The position numbers and the translations under genes were made by a program. 64,000 nucleotides of DNA from Sphingobium sp. TCM1 (lineage in GTDB: Bacteria > Pseudomonadota > Alphaproteobacteria > Sphingomonadales > Sphingomonadaceae), in NCBI RefSeq assembly GCF_001650725.1, contig NZ_LXVX01000041.1:1-64000 (forward strand), in the 5' to 3' direction. Below, piece by piece: positions 63,990-64,000 of this stretch (its first letter is position 1; the number at the start of each line of letters is the position of its first letter). Under the pieces are notes generated by a model. It was not told the DNA's origin, searched no databases, and was given only the letters and a program-made list of their open reading frames with translations.

Positions 63990-64000
63990 CCAAGATCTCC

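Overview
The window is GC-rich, almost gap-free bacterial chromosome. Several features point to a sphingomonad (Alphaproteobacteria, Sphingomonadales; Sphingobium or Sphingomonas-like): the gene order (mnmE-mnmG-rsmG-parA-parB with rho nearby, and DUF3576-leuS-lptE-holA), the parS-like palindromes, frequent 1-4 nt ATGA/TGATG overlaps between genes, many small lipoproteins, and intergenic repeats of the type common in this group. It is core housekeeping DNA. I see no transposase, integrase, CRISPR array, toxin-antitoxin pair, rRNA or phage module.

Layout. 0-6 kb: a Wzx-type flippase, a CBS protein, a hotdog thioesterase, and two tandem secreted DUF4139 proteins. 6-10.5 kb: a DUF4167 RNA/DNA-binding-like protein and the hisS-prfA-prmC translation operon, which ends in an intrinsic terminator. 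10.5-18.2 kb: an alginate-export-type porin, an M61 peptidase, ppa with terminator, a divergent MocR regulator/YczE membrane protein pair, and a secreted beta-propeller. 18.2-25.4 kb: an SH3-like lipoprotein, gyrB, tag, a COG3650-like lipoprotein, and an Lhr-like DNA-damage helicase. 25.6-32.6 kb: a PLP enzyme with a 2-hydroxyacid dehydrogenase, a HAD phosphatase, and a complete mlaE-mlaF-mlaD-lipoprotein lipid transport operon. 32.9-45.4 kb: pepN, then parB, parA, rsmG and mnmG chained by 4-nt overlaps, mnmE, a DUF6489 gene, a dienelactone hydrolase/quinone reductase pair, terC and rho. 45.7-54 kb: a two-domain retropepsin-like protease, a class A PBP, msrB, and the DUF3576-leuS-lptE-holA operon. 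54-64 kb: small envelope proteins, gloA-gloB, a SIMPL protein, a TPR protein/hydrolase pair, tRNA-Leu(CAG), tRNA-Ser(GCT), DUF1134, dinB, a lipoprotein and a DUF177 (YceD-like) protein.

How the parts fit. Chromosome segregation (parAB with several parS-like sites) and tRNA modification (mnmE, mnmG) sit together, as in other near-origin alphaproteobacterial regions. Envelope building and upkeep is the second theme: the Mla system, LptE, PBP1A, porin, flippase and many lipoproteins. The signals most worth checking are the parS-like array (including copies inside coding sequences), a TonB-box-like insert in one DUF4139 protein, the MocR/YczE pair, two repeat families that touch gene starts or split an operon, a possible leaderless gyrB, and an AT-rich island between convergent genes at 58.36 kb. 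I found no clear candidate for a wholly new multi-gene system.
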